The translations under genes and the position numbers were made by a program. Shown here piece after piece: positions 1 through 5,239 of a stretch of DNA of 5,788 bases. Within the stretch, counting starts at the first letter, position 1, and each line of letters opens with the position of its first letter. Location of the stretch: positions 1 through 5,788 of the forward strand of contig CAAETL010000124.1 in assembly GCA_900758955.1 (NCBI GenBank), in the 5' to 3' direction. Source of the stretch: an uncultured Oscillospiraceae bacterium (GTDB lineage: Bacteria; Bacillota; Clostridia; Oscillospirales; Oscillospiraceae). The notes below the pieces were generated by a model. It was not told where the DNA came from, made no database searches, and worked only from the letters and a program-made list of their open reading frames with translations.

Positions 1-152
1 ATCAGCAGCAGGTACCGCACGTCTCCCCAGCCATAGAAAACCAGGCTCACCCCCACCAGGGCGGCGTTTTTCCACCGTTTGGGCGCGGTCAGGCAAATGA
101 GCAGCGCGGGGGGTAAAAAATAGTAGAGAAAGGGGATTCCTGAAAATACCAT
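1..152 (-). CDS. MBOAT family O-acyltransferase (AlgI-like), N-terminal 50 codons only
   Basis: The reading frame opens with ATG at 152-150 and stays open to the window edge, so only the N-terminus is present. The protein starts MVFSGIPFLYYFLPPALLIC, followed by a short basic stretch (TAPKRWKN) and a second hydrophobic segment ending in FYGWGDVRYLLL. This pattern (SxPFLxYFLP, then PKxxKN, then SLxFYxWG) is the well-known N-terminus of AlgI-type MBOAT proteins, polytopic membrane enzymes that pass acyl groups, usually acetyl, to extracytoplasmic polysaccharides. A GGAGG lies 4 nt upstream of the ATG (157-161 on the given strand). It follows the DUF4358-like lipoprotein gene by 72 nt with no U-tailed terminator between, so cotranscription with the sigma operon is possible. 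From memory, MBOAT genes of Clostridia are often found with DHHW and DUF4358 genes, which fits this neighbour. The active-site His lies outside the window, so the substrate cannot be stated. Confidence 0.85.
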   Translation of the reverse strand, partial: MVFSGIPFLYYFLPPALLICLTAPKRWKNAALVGVSLVFYGWGDVRYLLL

Positions 153-224
153 AGTTCCTCCATCCAGCCTGTCCCGGTCAGCGGCGCTTCCCCGCTTGAG
201 ACGTCGGCTCCCCTGCCGAAAGGG

Positions 225-824
225 TTAAAAATCCAGGCCCCCCGCCACGGCGGAAAAGGCGGAAACAATCTGAGAGGCGGTGACGGAATCAGCCAAGGCG
301 GTTTCTACCATGATGAGCAGCGCCACATCCCCCTTTCCGGCCACCTGCAGGTCGTCGGCCATGACGCAGATCCACTTGGCGGGATCAACGCCGCTTTTCA
401 TGGATTGGGCCACGGAGGAGGCGTCGGAACTGTCCTTCACCCGCACCAACACCAGGGAGTAGGCCTGGGAGCCGATGAGGGCCTCCGAGGCCACCGCCTC
501 CTTGAGCTGATCGGCGCTTGACAGCCCGGTATAGTACTTGAGGGACTCGGCGTTTTCAAGGTCAATGTCAGTGGTGGATACCCGCAGCCCTGAATCCTTC
601 TGCTGATAGATCAGGTCCACAATGGAGGAAAGACTCTTTCCGTCCAGAGGGGAGGCGGCGTCGCCAGGCTTCTCAAACTGATTGGCGTTTTCTCCCCCAG
701 GTTCCGCCACGCCGGTCTCGGGGGCTTGGGTTTGATTGGTATTTGCGGCGTCTTTGCCGCAGCCGGCCAGCAGCCCCAGCAGCAGCAGCAGGGCGGACAG
801 CAGTATAGAAACAGTTTTTGTCAT
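225..824 (-). CDS. Small lipoprotein, DUF4358-like, third gene of the sigma/anti-sigma operon
   Basis: The protein has 199 residues and begins MTKTVSILLSALLLLLGLLAGC. It has a lipoprotein signal peptide with lipobox LLAGC, lipidated Cys 22, so it should be anchored on the outer face of the membrane. Residues 23-60 are a Gln/Pro/Gly/Glu-rich flexible linker. Residues 61-199 form a compact domain with KYYTGL (96-101), a beta-like segment YSLVLVRVKD (122-131), a motif DPAKWICV (147-154) and a second strand GDVALLIMVE (165-174). This strand-helix-strand layout and the YYGL-like motif resemble DUF4358 lipoproteins of Clostridia, but the match is from memory and partial; no biochemical function is known to me. 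The start was chosen at ATG 824 because AAGGAG lies 7 nt upstream and the signal peptide begins there; a longer open frame upstream (to 974) overlaps the anti-sigma gene and is not likely coding. The 11-nt gap from the anti-sigma stop implies translational coupling. Confidence 0.8.
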   Translation of the reverse strand: MTKTVSILLSALLLLLGLLAGCGKDAANTNQTQAPETGVAEPGGENANQFEKPGDAASPLDGKSLSSIVDLIYQQKDSGLRVSTTDIDLENAESLKYYTGLSSADQLKEAVASEALIGSQAYSLVLVRVKDSSDASSVAQSMKSGVDPAKWICVMADDLQVAGKGDVALLIMVETALADSVTASQIVSAFSAVAGGLDF

Positions 825-835
825 TCTCGTTCTCC

Positions 836-1429
836 TTATTGTGATGATGAGGTTTCTTGTAGGGCCCAGGACTCCCCCGCTTCCAGGTAGGAGAGCAGAT
901 ATGTCTTGGTTTGATCCCCCGCGACGAAGGTCAATTGGGCCGTTTCGCCGGGAAGCAGCTCCGTCACGTCCCACTCCACCCGGCTGCCCCCGGTGAGGGT
1001 CAAGCTATCCTGAGAGGTTTTCAGGCCGTCCCCCTGCCGGACCGATACGGTCCCCCGCTGGGGGATAAGGACCGCCTGCCCCTCCGTCTCCACCGTGAAC
1101 CGGATCAGGGGCGGGGATTGGCTGGGTCCGGCGTAGAGGGAAGGCGGGGGCAGGTCTCGGGGGATGGGCCCTTCCCCCGAGACGGATACCGGTTCCGATC
1201 CCACTGGGCCGCCATTGTAGAGCAGGGACATTTCCCCCCTATTCCGGGGCAGCAGGGGCAGCGCCGCAGCCAGGACCAGCAACGCCAGACAGGCCGCGGC
1301 CATCCAGGGCCCCGCGCCGCCTCGTTTCCGGTGGGGACAGGAGGCGAATTCTTCAGATACCACTCGCTCCCTGAGATTGGGAGAGGGCGTCAGCTCCTGA
1401 TACTTGGTTTTCATTTCTTCGTCAAACAT
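836..1429 (-). CDS. Single-pass membrane anti-sigma-factor-like protein
   Basis: The 197-residue product has a short cytoplasmic N-terminus (about 1-40, with TPSPNLRERV typical of clostridial anti-sigma N-termini), one membrane segment at about 42-60 (WMAAACLALLVLAAALPLL), a Pro/Gly/Ser-rich linker (about 72-107) and a C-terminal beta-rich domain (about 108-190). The topology suggests that the N-terminus binds the ECF sigma factor encoded just upstream and the outer domain senses or responds to the envelope. No HxxxCxxC zinc anti-sigma motif is present; the only nearby Cys is in CPHRKR (31-36). Function is inferred mainly from gene order and topology. The gene overlaps the sigma stop codon by 8 nt (ATGTTTGA), the classic coupled arrangement. 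The start was set at ATG 1429 because GGGGGTG sits about 9 nt upstream. A GTG at 1441, adding four residues, is the alternative, but its ribosome binding site would be too close. Confidence 0.78.
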   Translation of the reverse strand: MFDEEMKTKYQELTPSPNLRERVVSEEFASCPHRKRGGAGPWMAAACLALLVLAAALPLLPRNRGEMSLLYNGGPVGSEPVSVSGEGPIPRDLPPPSLYAGPSQSPPLIRFTVETEGQAVLIPQRGTVSVRQGDGLKTSQDSLTLTGGSRVEWDVTELLPGETAQLTFVAGDQTKTYLLSYLEAGESWALQETSSSQ

Positions 1430-1916
1430 GTCCTTTTTCACCCCCTTCCAAACGGGCTTTCAGCATCTCGCGTCCCCGGGCAAGACGCATTTTTACACCG
1501 GACTGGGTGAGTCCCAGAGCCTTTGCCGTCTGGGCGACAGATAACTCCTCCAGGTAATGCAGCGTCAGCGCCACGCGGTACGGTTCGGGCAGTTCCATAA
1601 CCTGGCTCAGCACCCACTGGGATTCCTCCTCCGGGGCGGCCTGCCAGATCGCCTCCTCCAGAGGCGCGTGGCTGCGCAGAGACCGGCGGCGTTGGAGATC
1701 GTGGCACTGATTGGTGGTCACCCGAATCAGCCATGCCCGCCGGTGGTCTTCCCCGCGAAAGGCGGGTCTTTTCTGCACATACTTGGCGAATACCTCCGCC
1801 ACCGCGTCCTCCGCATCTTCCCGGGAGCGAAGAAGGGAACAGGCCAGCCGAAAGAGCATCGGGGCATGTTCGTCATATACTTGCGCAATTTCCCCGTCCG
1901 CGCCATCCCTTTGCAT
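1422..1916 (-). CDS. ECF-family RNA polymerase sigma factor
   Basis: The product is a 164-residue ECF (sigma-70 group 4) factor that directs RNA polymerase to a specific promoter set. Region 2 spans about residues 12-80: YDEHAPMLFRLACSLLR, then SREDAEDAVAEVFAKYV (core binding and -10 recognition), then WLIRVTTNQCHDLQRRRS. Region 4 spans about 100-156: MELPEPYRVALTLHYLEELS, the helix-turn-helix VAQTAKALGLTQSGVKMRLARGRE, and a basic end that reads the -35 element. Domain order and length fit the family. Start choice is uncertain. The same frame can start at GTG 1937 (171 aa) or ATG 1928 (168 aa), but those codons lie within a likely ECF promoter whose -10 element covers 1934-1927, so ATG 1916 is preferred; GGTGA lies 4 nt before it. 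If another promoter is used, the longer forms are possible. The anti-sigma gene overlaps the 3' end. Likely autoregulated. The regulon is unknown. Confidence 0.9.
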   Translation of the reverse strand: MQRDGADGEIAQVYDEHAPMLFRLACSLLRSREDAEDAVAEVFAKYVQKRPAFRGEDHRRAWLIRVTTNQCHDLQRRRSLRSHAPLEEAIWQAAPEEESQWVLSQVMELPEPYRVALTLHYLEELSVAQTAKALGLTQSGVKMRLARGREMLKARLEGGEKGHV

Positions 1917-1926
1917 CCGTTCACCC

Positions 1927-1956
1927 ATAACACGCACCAGCCCCTCAAAAGGTCAC
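1927..1956 (-). promoter_or_regulatory. Candidate ECF sigma-dependent autoregulatory promoter
   Basis: Read on the minus strand, GTGACC (1956-1951) is followed by TTTT, and after a 16-nt spacer comes CGTGTTAT (1934-1927). This resembles ECF promoters such as the Bacillus sigma-W class (TGAAACC, then T-rich, 16 nt, then CGTA). A/T tracts lie just upstream (1957-1977). The position directly before an ECF sigma gene fits autoregulation. The expected start of transcription near 1922-1920 would leave only a few nucleotides before ATG 1916. The match is by eye; no second copy was found in the window to compare. Confidence 0.5.
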
Positions 1957-2089
1957 AAAAGTTTTTTGATTTTTTGCATTCTCTCACCGGAGGGACGCTC
2001 TCCCGGCTACTTTGTTCCTAGTATGCACAGAACCGCTTTCCTGGACTCGCGCCAGGTGAAATTGTGGAAAGGTTTCTCCCTTGGGGCGC

Positions 2090-2127
2090 AAAAAAAGACG
2101 CAACGCCAAAAGGCGTTGCGTCTTTTT
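2090..2127. terminator. Bidirectional Rho-independent terminator
   Basis: The stem GACGCAACGCC (2097-2107) pairs perfectly with GGCGTTGCGTC (2112-2122) around an AAAA loop (2108-2111). It is flanked by seven A (2090-2096) on one side and five T (2123-2127) on the other, so it forms a U-tailed hairpin on either strand. On the minus strand it stands 58 nt beyond the terminator of the tRNA gene and about 135 nt before the ECF promoter, so it probably acts as a backup stop that shields the sigma operon from read-through. No plus-strand gene was found that would use the other direction. Confidence 0.88.
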
Positions 2128-2184
2128 CTGAACCCCTAAATGGCAAGTGGGGGCGGGGCCCCACACAGCGGGGCGGCGAAACAT

Positions 2185-2230
2185 AAAAAGAGAAGGAATT
2201 TTGTCAAACGACAAAATTCCTTCTCTTTTT
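2185..2230 (-). terminator. Rho-independent terminator of the tRNA-Gly gene
   Basis: A perfect 21-bp inverted repeat: AAAAAGAGAAGGAATTTTGTC (2185-2205) against its complement (2210-2230) around a 4-nt AAAC loop. On the minus strand the hairpin ends in a run of five U, as expected of an intrinsic terminator. The stem is AT-rich in part and begins at the base directly next to the encoded CCA end of the tRNA, leaving no spacer. The opposite strand also ends in T residues, so it may work in both directions. Confidence 0.88.
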
Positions 2231-2306
2231 TGGAGCGAGTGACGAGGCTCGAACTCGCTACCTCCACCTTGGCAAGGTGGCGCTCTACCAGATGAGCTAC
2301 ACTCGC
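2231..2306 (-). tRNA. tRNA-Gly (anticodon GCC), CCA encoded
   Basis: The minus strand folds as a complete 76-nt cloverleaf. The acceptor stem is GCGAGTG/CACTCGC (7 bp), the D stem GCTC/GAGC with loop ATCTGGTA, the anticodon stem CCACC/GGTGG with loop TTGCCAA, giving anticodon GCC for glycine codons GGC and GGU. The variable loop is AGGTA, and the T arm is GCGAG/CTCGT with one G-U pair and loop TTCGAGC. The discriminator base is U, followed by an encoded CCA (2233-2231). It has its own promoter and terminator, so it is probably a single-gene transcript. Confidence 0.97.
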
Positions 2307-2332
2307 GTCTGCCATGTGCATCAGCAAGAAAT

Positions 2333-2360
2333 AGAATACCACATTTTTATAATTTGTCAA
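2333..2360 (-). promoter_or_regulatory. Sigma-A-type promoter of tRNA-Gly
   Basis: On the minus strand TTGACA (2360-2355) is a perfect -35 consensus; 16 nt later comes TATTCT (2338-2333), a 4-of-6 match to TATAAT. The spacer is A/T-rich. The -10 box ends 26 nt before the mature tRNA 5' end, leaving a short leader for RNase P to remove. This is the strongest housekeeping promoter in the window. Confidence 0.82.
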
Positions 2361-2363
2361 GCG

Positions 2364-2398
2364 CTTCCCGGCAATTTTTCTGAATTTTTGTCGGGAAG
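2364..2398. repeat. Inverted repeat (hairpin) after the lipoprotein gene
   Basis: CTTCCCG (2364-2370) is complementary to CGGGAAG (2392-2398), with three more pairs (CAA at 2372-2374 with TTG at 2388-2390) after one non-Watson-Crick position, around a 13-nt T-rich loop. It lies 23 nt past the stop of the transglutaminase-like lipoprotein gene and ends just before the -35 box of the tRNA promoter. On the minus strand no U-run follows, so it is a weak terminator at best; it could instead protect the 3' end of the mRNA. Confidence 0.4.
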
Positions 2399-2421
2399 GA
2401 ACGGCCCTTTTTCCGCTGCCC

Positions 2422-3516
2422 TTACCCGGGGCAAGCGGGCGTGCGGCTGACATCCCACTGGTACCCGCCATCCACCATGGCCTGATCCTGACGGTGCGAC
2501 GCGTCCGCCTGGGTCAAGTCAACATGCCGCCAAACCCCGTCAACCTGGACCACATTCCAGTACCAGGGTTCCCCATTCCAGCTTCCCCGCACCACGCGGC
2601 TCTCCAGCCCCGTCTGTTGGCAGAGAAGCTGCAAGGCGAGGGCCATTCCTTCCGCGTCCGCCGCCCCATCTGTAAGGGCGTCGTAGGCCGTATTTCCTCC
2701 TTGGGGCATATAGGTCACACGACCCCGGATGAGGGCGATCAGCTCCTTCTCCAAGGCCTCCCCCTTATCTTTTGACAGCGACGCGGTCAGTTTTTCCGTC
2801 AGGGCGGCCAGCGTCTTCTTTTTTTCCGTCAGGACCTTGCTCTCCTCCGGATAGGTAAGCGTGATTTCCACCACCCGCTGCTGTCCGGTCTCCGGGTAGA
2901 GCGTCACGTCGGCCTTGGGCAGACCCATCGCGGCGGCGGGCACGTCATAGTAGGCGTCAGTGAGCATGGTTTTCACCGCATCCTGGTCCCCTTCAAAATA
3001 GGATACCCGGAATACGGCCTCGCTGCGATACTGGGTCAGCGCCTCCCGAATCCCGTTTTCAATGCCGCCATTTCCCGTCACGGACACCACGGACGCAATC
3101 TGTTCCGCGCTGCGGCGGTAGGAGATGGTGAGGTCGGCCTGGTAGTAGGACACCACCCGGGAGAGATCGTATTGGATATACTCCACCGCATAGACCCCCA
3201 TAGGGTCCTTTTGGGTCACTTCCAGGCAGGCGGCGTCCAGGTCGCTCTCCGCCGCGCCGGTATAGTTATACAGACGGATCACGCCGGTCTCCTGTCCCTG
3301 GGAGATCAGGTGAAGCACCGCGCTGACCAGTCCCTGATAGGTCTCCGCGCCCAGCACGTCCGACCCGGCCTCTTCATCAGAAAACTGATTGTGTACGCTC
3401 TCAGTCACATAGTCCCGGTCCAGGAGAAGAGAACAACCGCCCAGAGGCAGGAGCAGCAGCAGCCCCAAAAGGGCCGCCCCCAGTTTGATGCGGTGATAAG
3501 TCTGTCTCTTTGACAC
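2422..3516 (-). CDS. Lipoprotein with a catalytically degenerate transglutaminase-like C-terminal domain
   Basis: The product has 364 residues and starts with a basic n-region, a hydrophobic core (about 12-25) and lipobox LGGC with Cys 28, so it is a secreted, lipid-anchored protein. Residues about 55-260 hold alternating helix and beta-like segments that I do not recognise, ending in a Lys/Glu-rich helix (230-260). Residues about 262-340 match the core of transglutaminase-like domains: TAYDALTDGAADAEGMALAL (276-295), then SWNGEPWYWNVV (312-323), then VWRHVDLTQAD (328-338). In active members these read roughly DGxAVCxGYA, PHAWNxV and HVDxTWxD. Here the catalytic Cys position is Ala 288 and the His position is Trp 318; Asp 333 is kept. 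It is thus probably a non-enzymatic binding domain. The start is GTG 3516, set by AAGGAGG 7 nt upstream and by the signal peptide; the longer open frame to 3603 lacks such support. It follows the LUD gene by 114 nt. Its partner or ligand is unknown. Confidence 0.82.
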   Translation of the reverse strand: MSKRQTYHRIKLGAALLGLLLLLPLGGCSLLLDRDYVTESVHNQFSDEEAGSDVLGAETYQGLVSAVLHLISQGQETGVIRLYNYTGAAESDLDAACLEVTQKDPMGVYAVEYIQYDLSRVVSYYQADLTISYRRSAEQIASVVSVTGNGGIENGIREALTQYRSEAVFRVSYFEGDQDAVKTMLTDAYYDVPAAAMGLPKADVTLYPETGQQRVVEITLTYPEESKVLTEKKKTLAALTEKLTASLSKDKGEALEKELIALIRGRVTYMPQGGNTAYDALTDGAADAEGMALALQLLCQQTGLESRVVRGSWNGEPWYWNVVQVDGVWRHVDLTQADASHRQDQAMVDGGYQWDVSRTPACPG

Positions 3517-3630
3517 GAGGACGCCTCCTTTTTTAGTGGACGGAAACCATTCCGTTTCAGCTTCAGCGCAAGAAGACCCCAACCGGCGGGGGTTCGATCT
3601 CACGCCCGCATTGAACCGCGTCCTGATTTC
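3517..3630 (-). other. Intergenic gap between LUD and lipoprotein genes
   Basis: This 114-nt stretch holds the ribosome binding site described separately and a small perfect inverted repeat, ACGGAA/TTCCGT around ACCA (3540-3555), without a U-run on the minus strand. I see no convincing sigma-A promoter and no strong terminator. The lipoprotein may therefore be cotranscribed with the LUD gene, or use a promoter not recognised by eye. Confidence 0.45.
3524..3530 (-). promoter_or_regulatory. Ribosome binding site that fixes a GTG start
   Basis: AAGGAGG on the minus strand sits 7 nt before the GTG at 3516-3514. It decides the start of the transglutaminase-like lipoprotein in favour of this GTG, since the in-frame extension upstream would place the ribosome binding site inside the coding region and move the signal peptide away from the N-terminus. 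Confidence 0.8.
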
Positions 3631-4227
3631 TCAATATCCCAGGTCCTCGTCAATGAGAACCACCTCCATCTTTTCAATGGTGGTGGGCTTGCGCCACGTA
3701 ACCAACAGTTCCCGGCAGATCCGCTGGGGCGCATTGCAGTCGTAGCACCGATCCCCTTTTACGGCGCAAGGCGTCTTCACGCCCAGACGCTGGGCGTTCT
3801 TGGGGGCGGCGATGTTCCGCGCCCGCCACAGGGCCTGTTCCAAGTCGGGAGCAACCTTATTTCGGCCCACGATGTAGTAGATCCGCTTGGGGCCAAAGGA
3901 GGTGGCGGACACCCGATTGCCGGAGCCGTCAATGTTGATAAGCTCCCCCGTCTCGGCCACGCCGTTGAGAGAGGAGAGATAGACCGGGGCGGCGGTGGCC
4001 TCCGCGGCGGTGCCGGAAGGGTCCTGCCAGTGCCAGATCACCTGGTTATGGGTCTTCAATGTATCAAATAGACCCAGCTCCTGCAACGTCACAGAGCCGC
4101 CGAACCCCACTGTCTCCCCGTCGATGACGCGATTCAAATAGTCCACGGCCGCGTCCCGGGTGGCAAACACGGTACAGTCAATGCCGTGTTTTTTCATAGA
4201 TTCCTGCAAGGTATCCCATTGTATCAT
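3631..4227 (-). CDS. LUD-domain protein (LutC/YkgG-like, 'lactate utilization protein')
   Basis: The 198-residue protein fits a stand-alone LUD domain, a family with an alpha/beta fold related to the NagB/RpiA/CoA-transferase superfamily. Visible family features are a helical N-terminus (MKKHGIDCTVFATRDAAVDY), ETVGFGGSVTLQELGL (38-53), INIDGSGNRVSATSFGP (97-113), YYIVGRNKVAPDLEQAL (117-133) and ARNIAAPKNAQRL (136-148). Near the C-terminus four cysteines are spaced C-x6-C-x2-C-x6-C (154, 161, 164, 171), suggesting metal or Fe-S binding; this is known to me from orphan clostridial LUD proteins but its role is not. LutC proteins act with LutA and LutB in lactate oxidation, yet neither neighbour is present, so a lactate role is not supported here. 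The ATG at 4227 is only 3 nt past the YitT stop, and its ribosome binding site (AAGGAGGAG, 4242-4234) lies inside the YitT 3' end, so translation is probably coupled. Likely cytosolic. Confidence 0.86.
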   Translation of the reverse strand: MIQWDTLQESMKKHGIDCTVFATRDAAVDYLNRVIDGETVGFGGSVTLQELGLFDTLKTHNQVIWHWQDPSGTAAEATAAPVYLSSLNGVAETGELINIDGSGNRVSATSFGPKRIYYIVGRNKVAPDLEQALWRARNIAAPKNAQRLGVKTPCAVKGDRCYDCNAPQRICRELLVTWRKPTTIEKMEVVLIDEDLGY

Positions 4228-4230
4228 GGT

Positions 4231-5196
4231 CTACTCCTCCTTCTTCTCAGAGACCGCTTCCTCGATAGGAGGCGTTGGGGCGGGAGAAATCTCGCTCTTT
4301 CCCTCCTTCGCCTTGTCCTTGTGGGAAACAGGCTTGGGCAGATCGTTTTTTAGGAAGCCCTGCCCCAGAACCTCATAGGCCTCACAGACAATGAGAAAGG
4401 CGGCGGGGTCCATCTCCTGAATCATTCGCTTTAAATAGATAAATTGACGGTTTTTAAAGGCGCACAGAAGCACGTGCTTCTCCTGCCCCGTCCAAGCGCC
4501 CGCGCCGTTGAGGATGGTGACCCCCCGGTGCATCTCCATACCAATGCGCTTGGCGATGGCGTCGCCGTTTTCGCTGATGATATAGGCCACCTTGGAGGGA
4601 TCGATGCCCATCAGGACCCGGTCCATGGTGGTGCTGGAAATAAACAGGGCCGTGATGCCCAGCAGGCCGCTGTTGAGCTGCTGGAAGACCAGGGAAACCC
4701 CGGCGATGACGGATAGATCCATAATCAGCACCAGCTGCCCCACCGACATGCCCGGGGCCTTGAGCTTGAGCAGCCGGGAGGCGATGTCGGTGCCGCCCAC
4801 GCTGGCCCCTTCCCGGCAGATCAGACCCAGCGCCAGGCCCATGGTCAGGCCGCCGAAAATGCAGGCCATCAGCGGTTCTTCCAGGGTGGGGAAGGTAAAA
4901 AGGCTGCCAAACAGATCCAGCAAAACCGAGCTGATAATCATGGCCCAGACGGAACCGAGCAGCATCTGGTTGCCAAGCAGCTTCCAGGCCAGGAAGAAGA
5001 GAGGGAGGTTCATCACAATAATCAGTACGCCAACAGGGGGAAAACCAAACACCCGGTTGACCATCTGGGCAAGGCCGGTGACGCCTCCCATGGCGATATC
5101 GTTAGGAGCGTAAAAAAAGTTATAGGCCAAGGCGTATACCACTGCCCCTAAGGTAATGATTGCATAGGACCTCGCCACGTTACGCCAAGTTTTCAT
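4231..5196 (-). CDS. YitT family membrane protein (DUF161 repeats plus C-terminal DUF2179)
   Basis: The 321-residue protein has an N-terminal membrane half with about five or six hydrophobic segments (approximately 11-29, 53-71, 78-98, 109-127, 152-172 and 176-190). It contains the family signatures YNFFYAPNDIAMGGVTGLAQ (25-44) and REGASVGGTDIASRLL (128-143). The latter two share a GG-T/D pattern from an internal duplication typical of the family. Residues about 205-280 form a cytosolic DUF2179 domain with HRGVTILNGAGAWTG (223-237) and KHVLLCAFKNRQ (240-251). Substrate is unknown; YitT proteins are broadly distributed in Firmicutes and lack a firm function. A charged Lys/Glu/Pro-rich tail (about 283-321) extends past the usual end of the family, which I recall as near 280-290 residues. 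The start ATG 5196 is preceded by a modest AAAGG about 11 nt upstream. The gene follows the topoisomerase gene by 43 nt and is tightly linked to the LUD gene. Confidence 0.9.
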   Translation of the reverse strand: MKTWRNVARSYAIITLGAVVYALAYNFFYAPNDIAMGGVTGLAQMVNRVFGFPPVGVLIIVMNLPLFFLAWKLLGNQMLLGSVWAMIISSVLLDLFGSLFTFPTLEEPLMACIFGGLTMGLALGLICREGASVGGTDIASRLLKLKAPGMSVGQLVLIMDLSVIAGVSLVFQQLNSGLLGITALFISSTTMDRVLMGIDPSKVAYIISENGDAIAKRIGMEMHRGVTILNGAGAWTGQEKHVLLCAFKNRQFIYLKRMIQEMDPAAFLIVCEAYEVLGQGFLKNDLPKPVSHKDKAKEGKSEISPAPTPPIEEAVSEKKEE

Positions 5197-5239
5197 GGGC
5201 TATTCGACCTTTCCGCGCGGGTGTGTCACCCAGCCCGCG
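5197..5239 (-). other. Short intergenic hairpin between topoisomerase and YitT genes
   Basis: GGGTG/CACCC around a 3-nt loop (5219-5231) is extended by an imperfect GC-rich stem (5214-5218 with 5233-5239, with unpaired bases at 5232 and 5235-5236). No U-run follows on the minus strand, so it is not a standard intrinsic terminator. It may cause partial attenuation or protect an mRNA end. No promoter is evident in the 43 nt. Confidence 0.35.

Noticed and set aside
153..224. Possible terminator between the lipoprotein and MBOAT genes (AGCGG/CCGCT and CCCT/AGGG hairpins)
   Set aside because: The stems are only 4-5 bp and no U-run follows on the minus strand.
770..795. AGC-rich triplet repeat (CAGCAGCAGCAGCAGG)
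   Set aside because: It encodes the leucine-rich core of the lipoprotein signal peptide, so codon use explains it.
911..1510. Plus-strand open frame of 199 codons
   Set aside because: It lies antisense to the anti-sigma and sigma genes, is rich in Arg/Gly/Pro/His as expected of a shadow frame in GC-rich DNA, and has no recognisable domain.
1984..2214. Minus-strand open frame of 76 codons across the terminators
   Set aside because: It runs through both terminator hairpins, has no family resemblance, and its duplicated-looking QKKTQR/RLF residues come from the inverted repeat.
2136..2471. Minus-strand open frame of 111 codons covering the tRNA gene
   Set aside because: It overlaps the tRNA gene on the same strand, its promoter and terminator, and the end of the lipoprotein gene; the segment resembling VEHxxxKVEVASSSLVTRS is a translated tRNA, a common false protein call.
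3575..3605. GGGGTTCGATCTC resembling a tRNA T-arm on the plus strand
   Set aside because: The flanking bases do not pair as a T stem and no anticodon or acceptor stem could be found around it.
4592..5113. Plus-strand open frame of 173 codons
   Set aside because: It is antisense to the YitT gene, whose membrane segments and family motifs are clear; the composition is that of a shadow frame.
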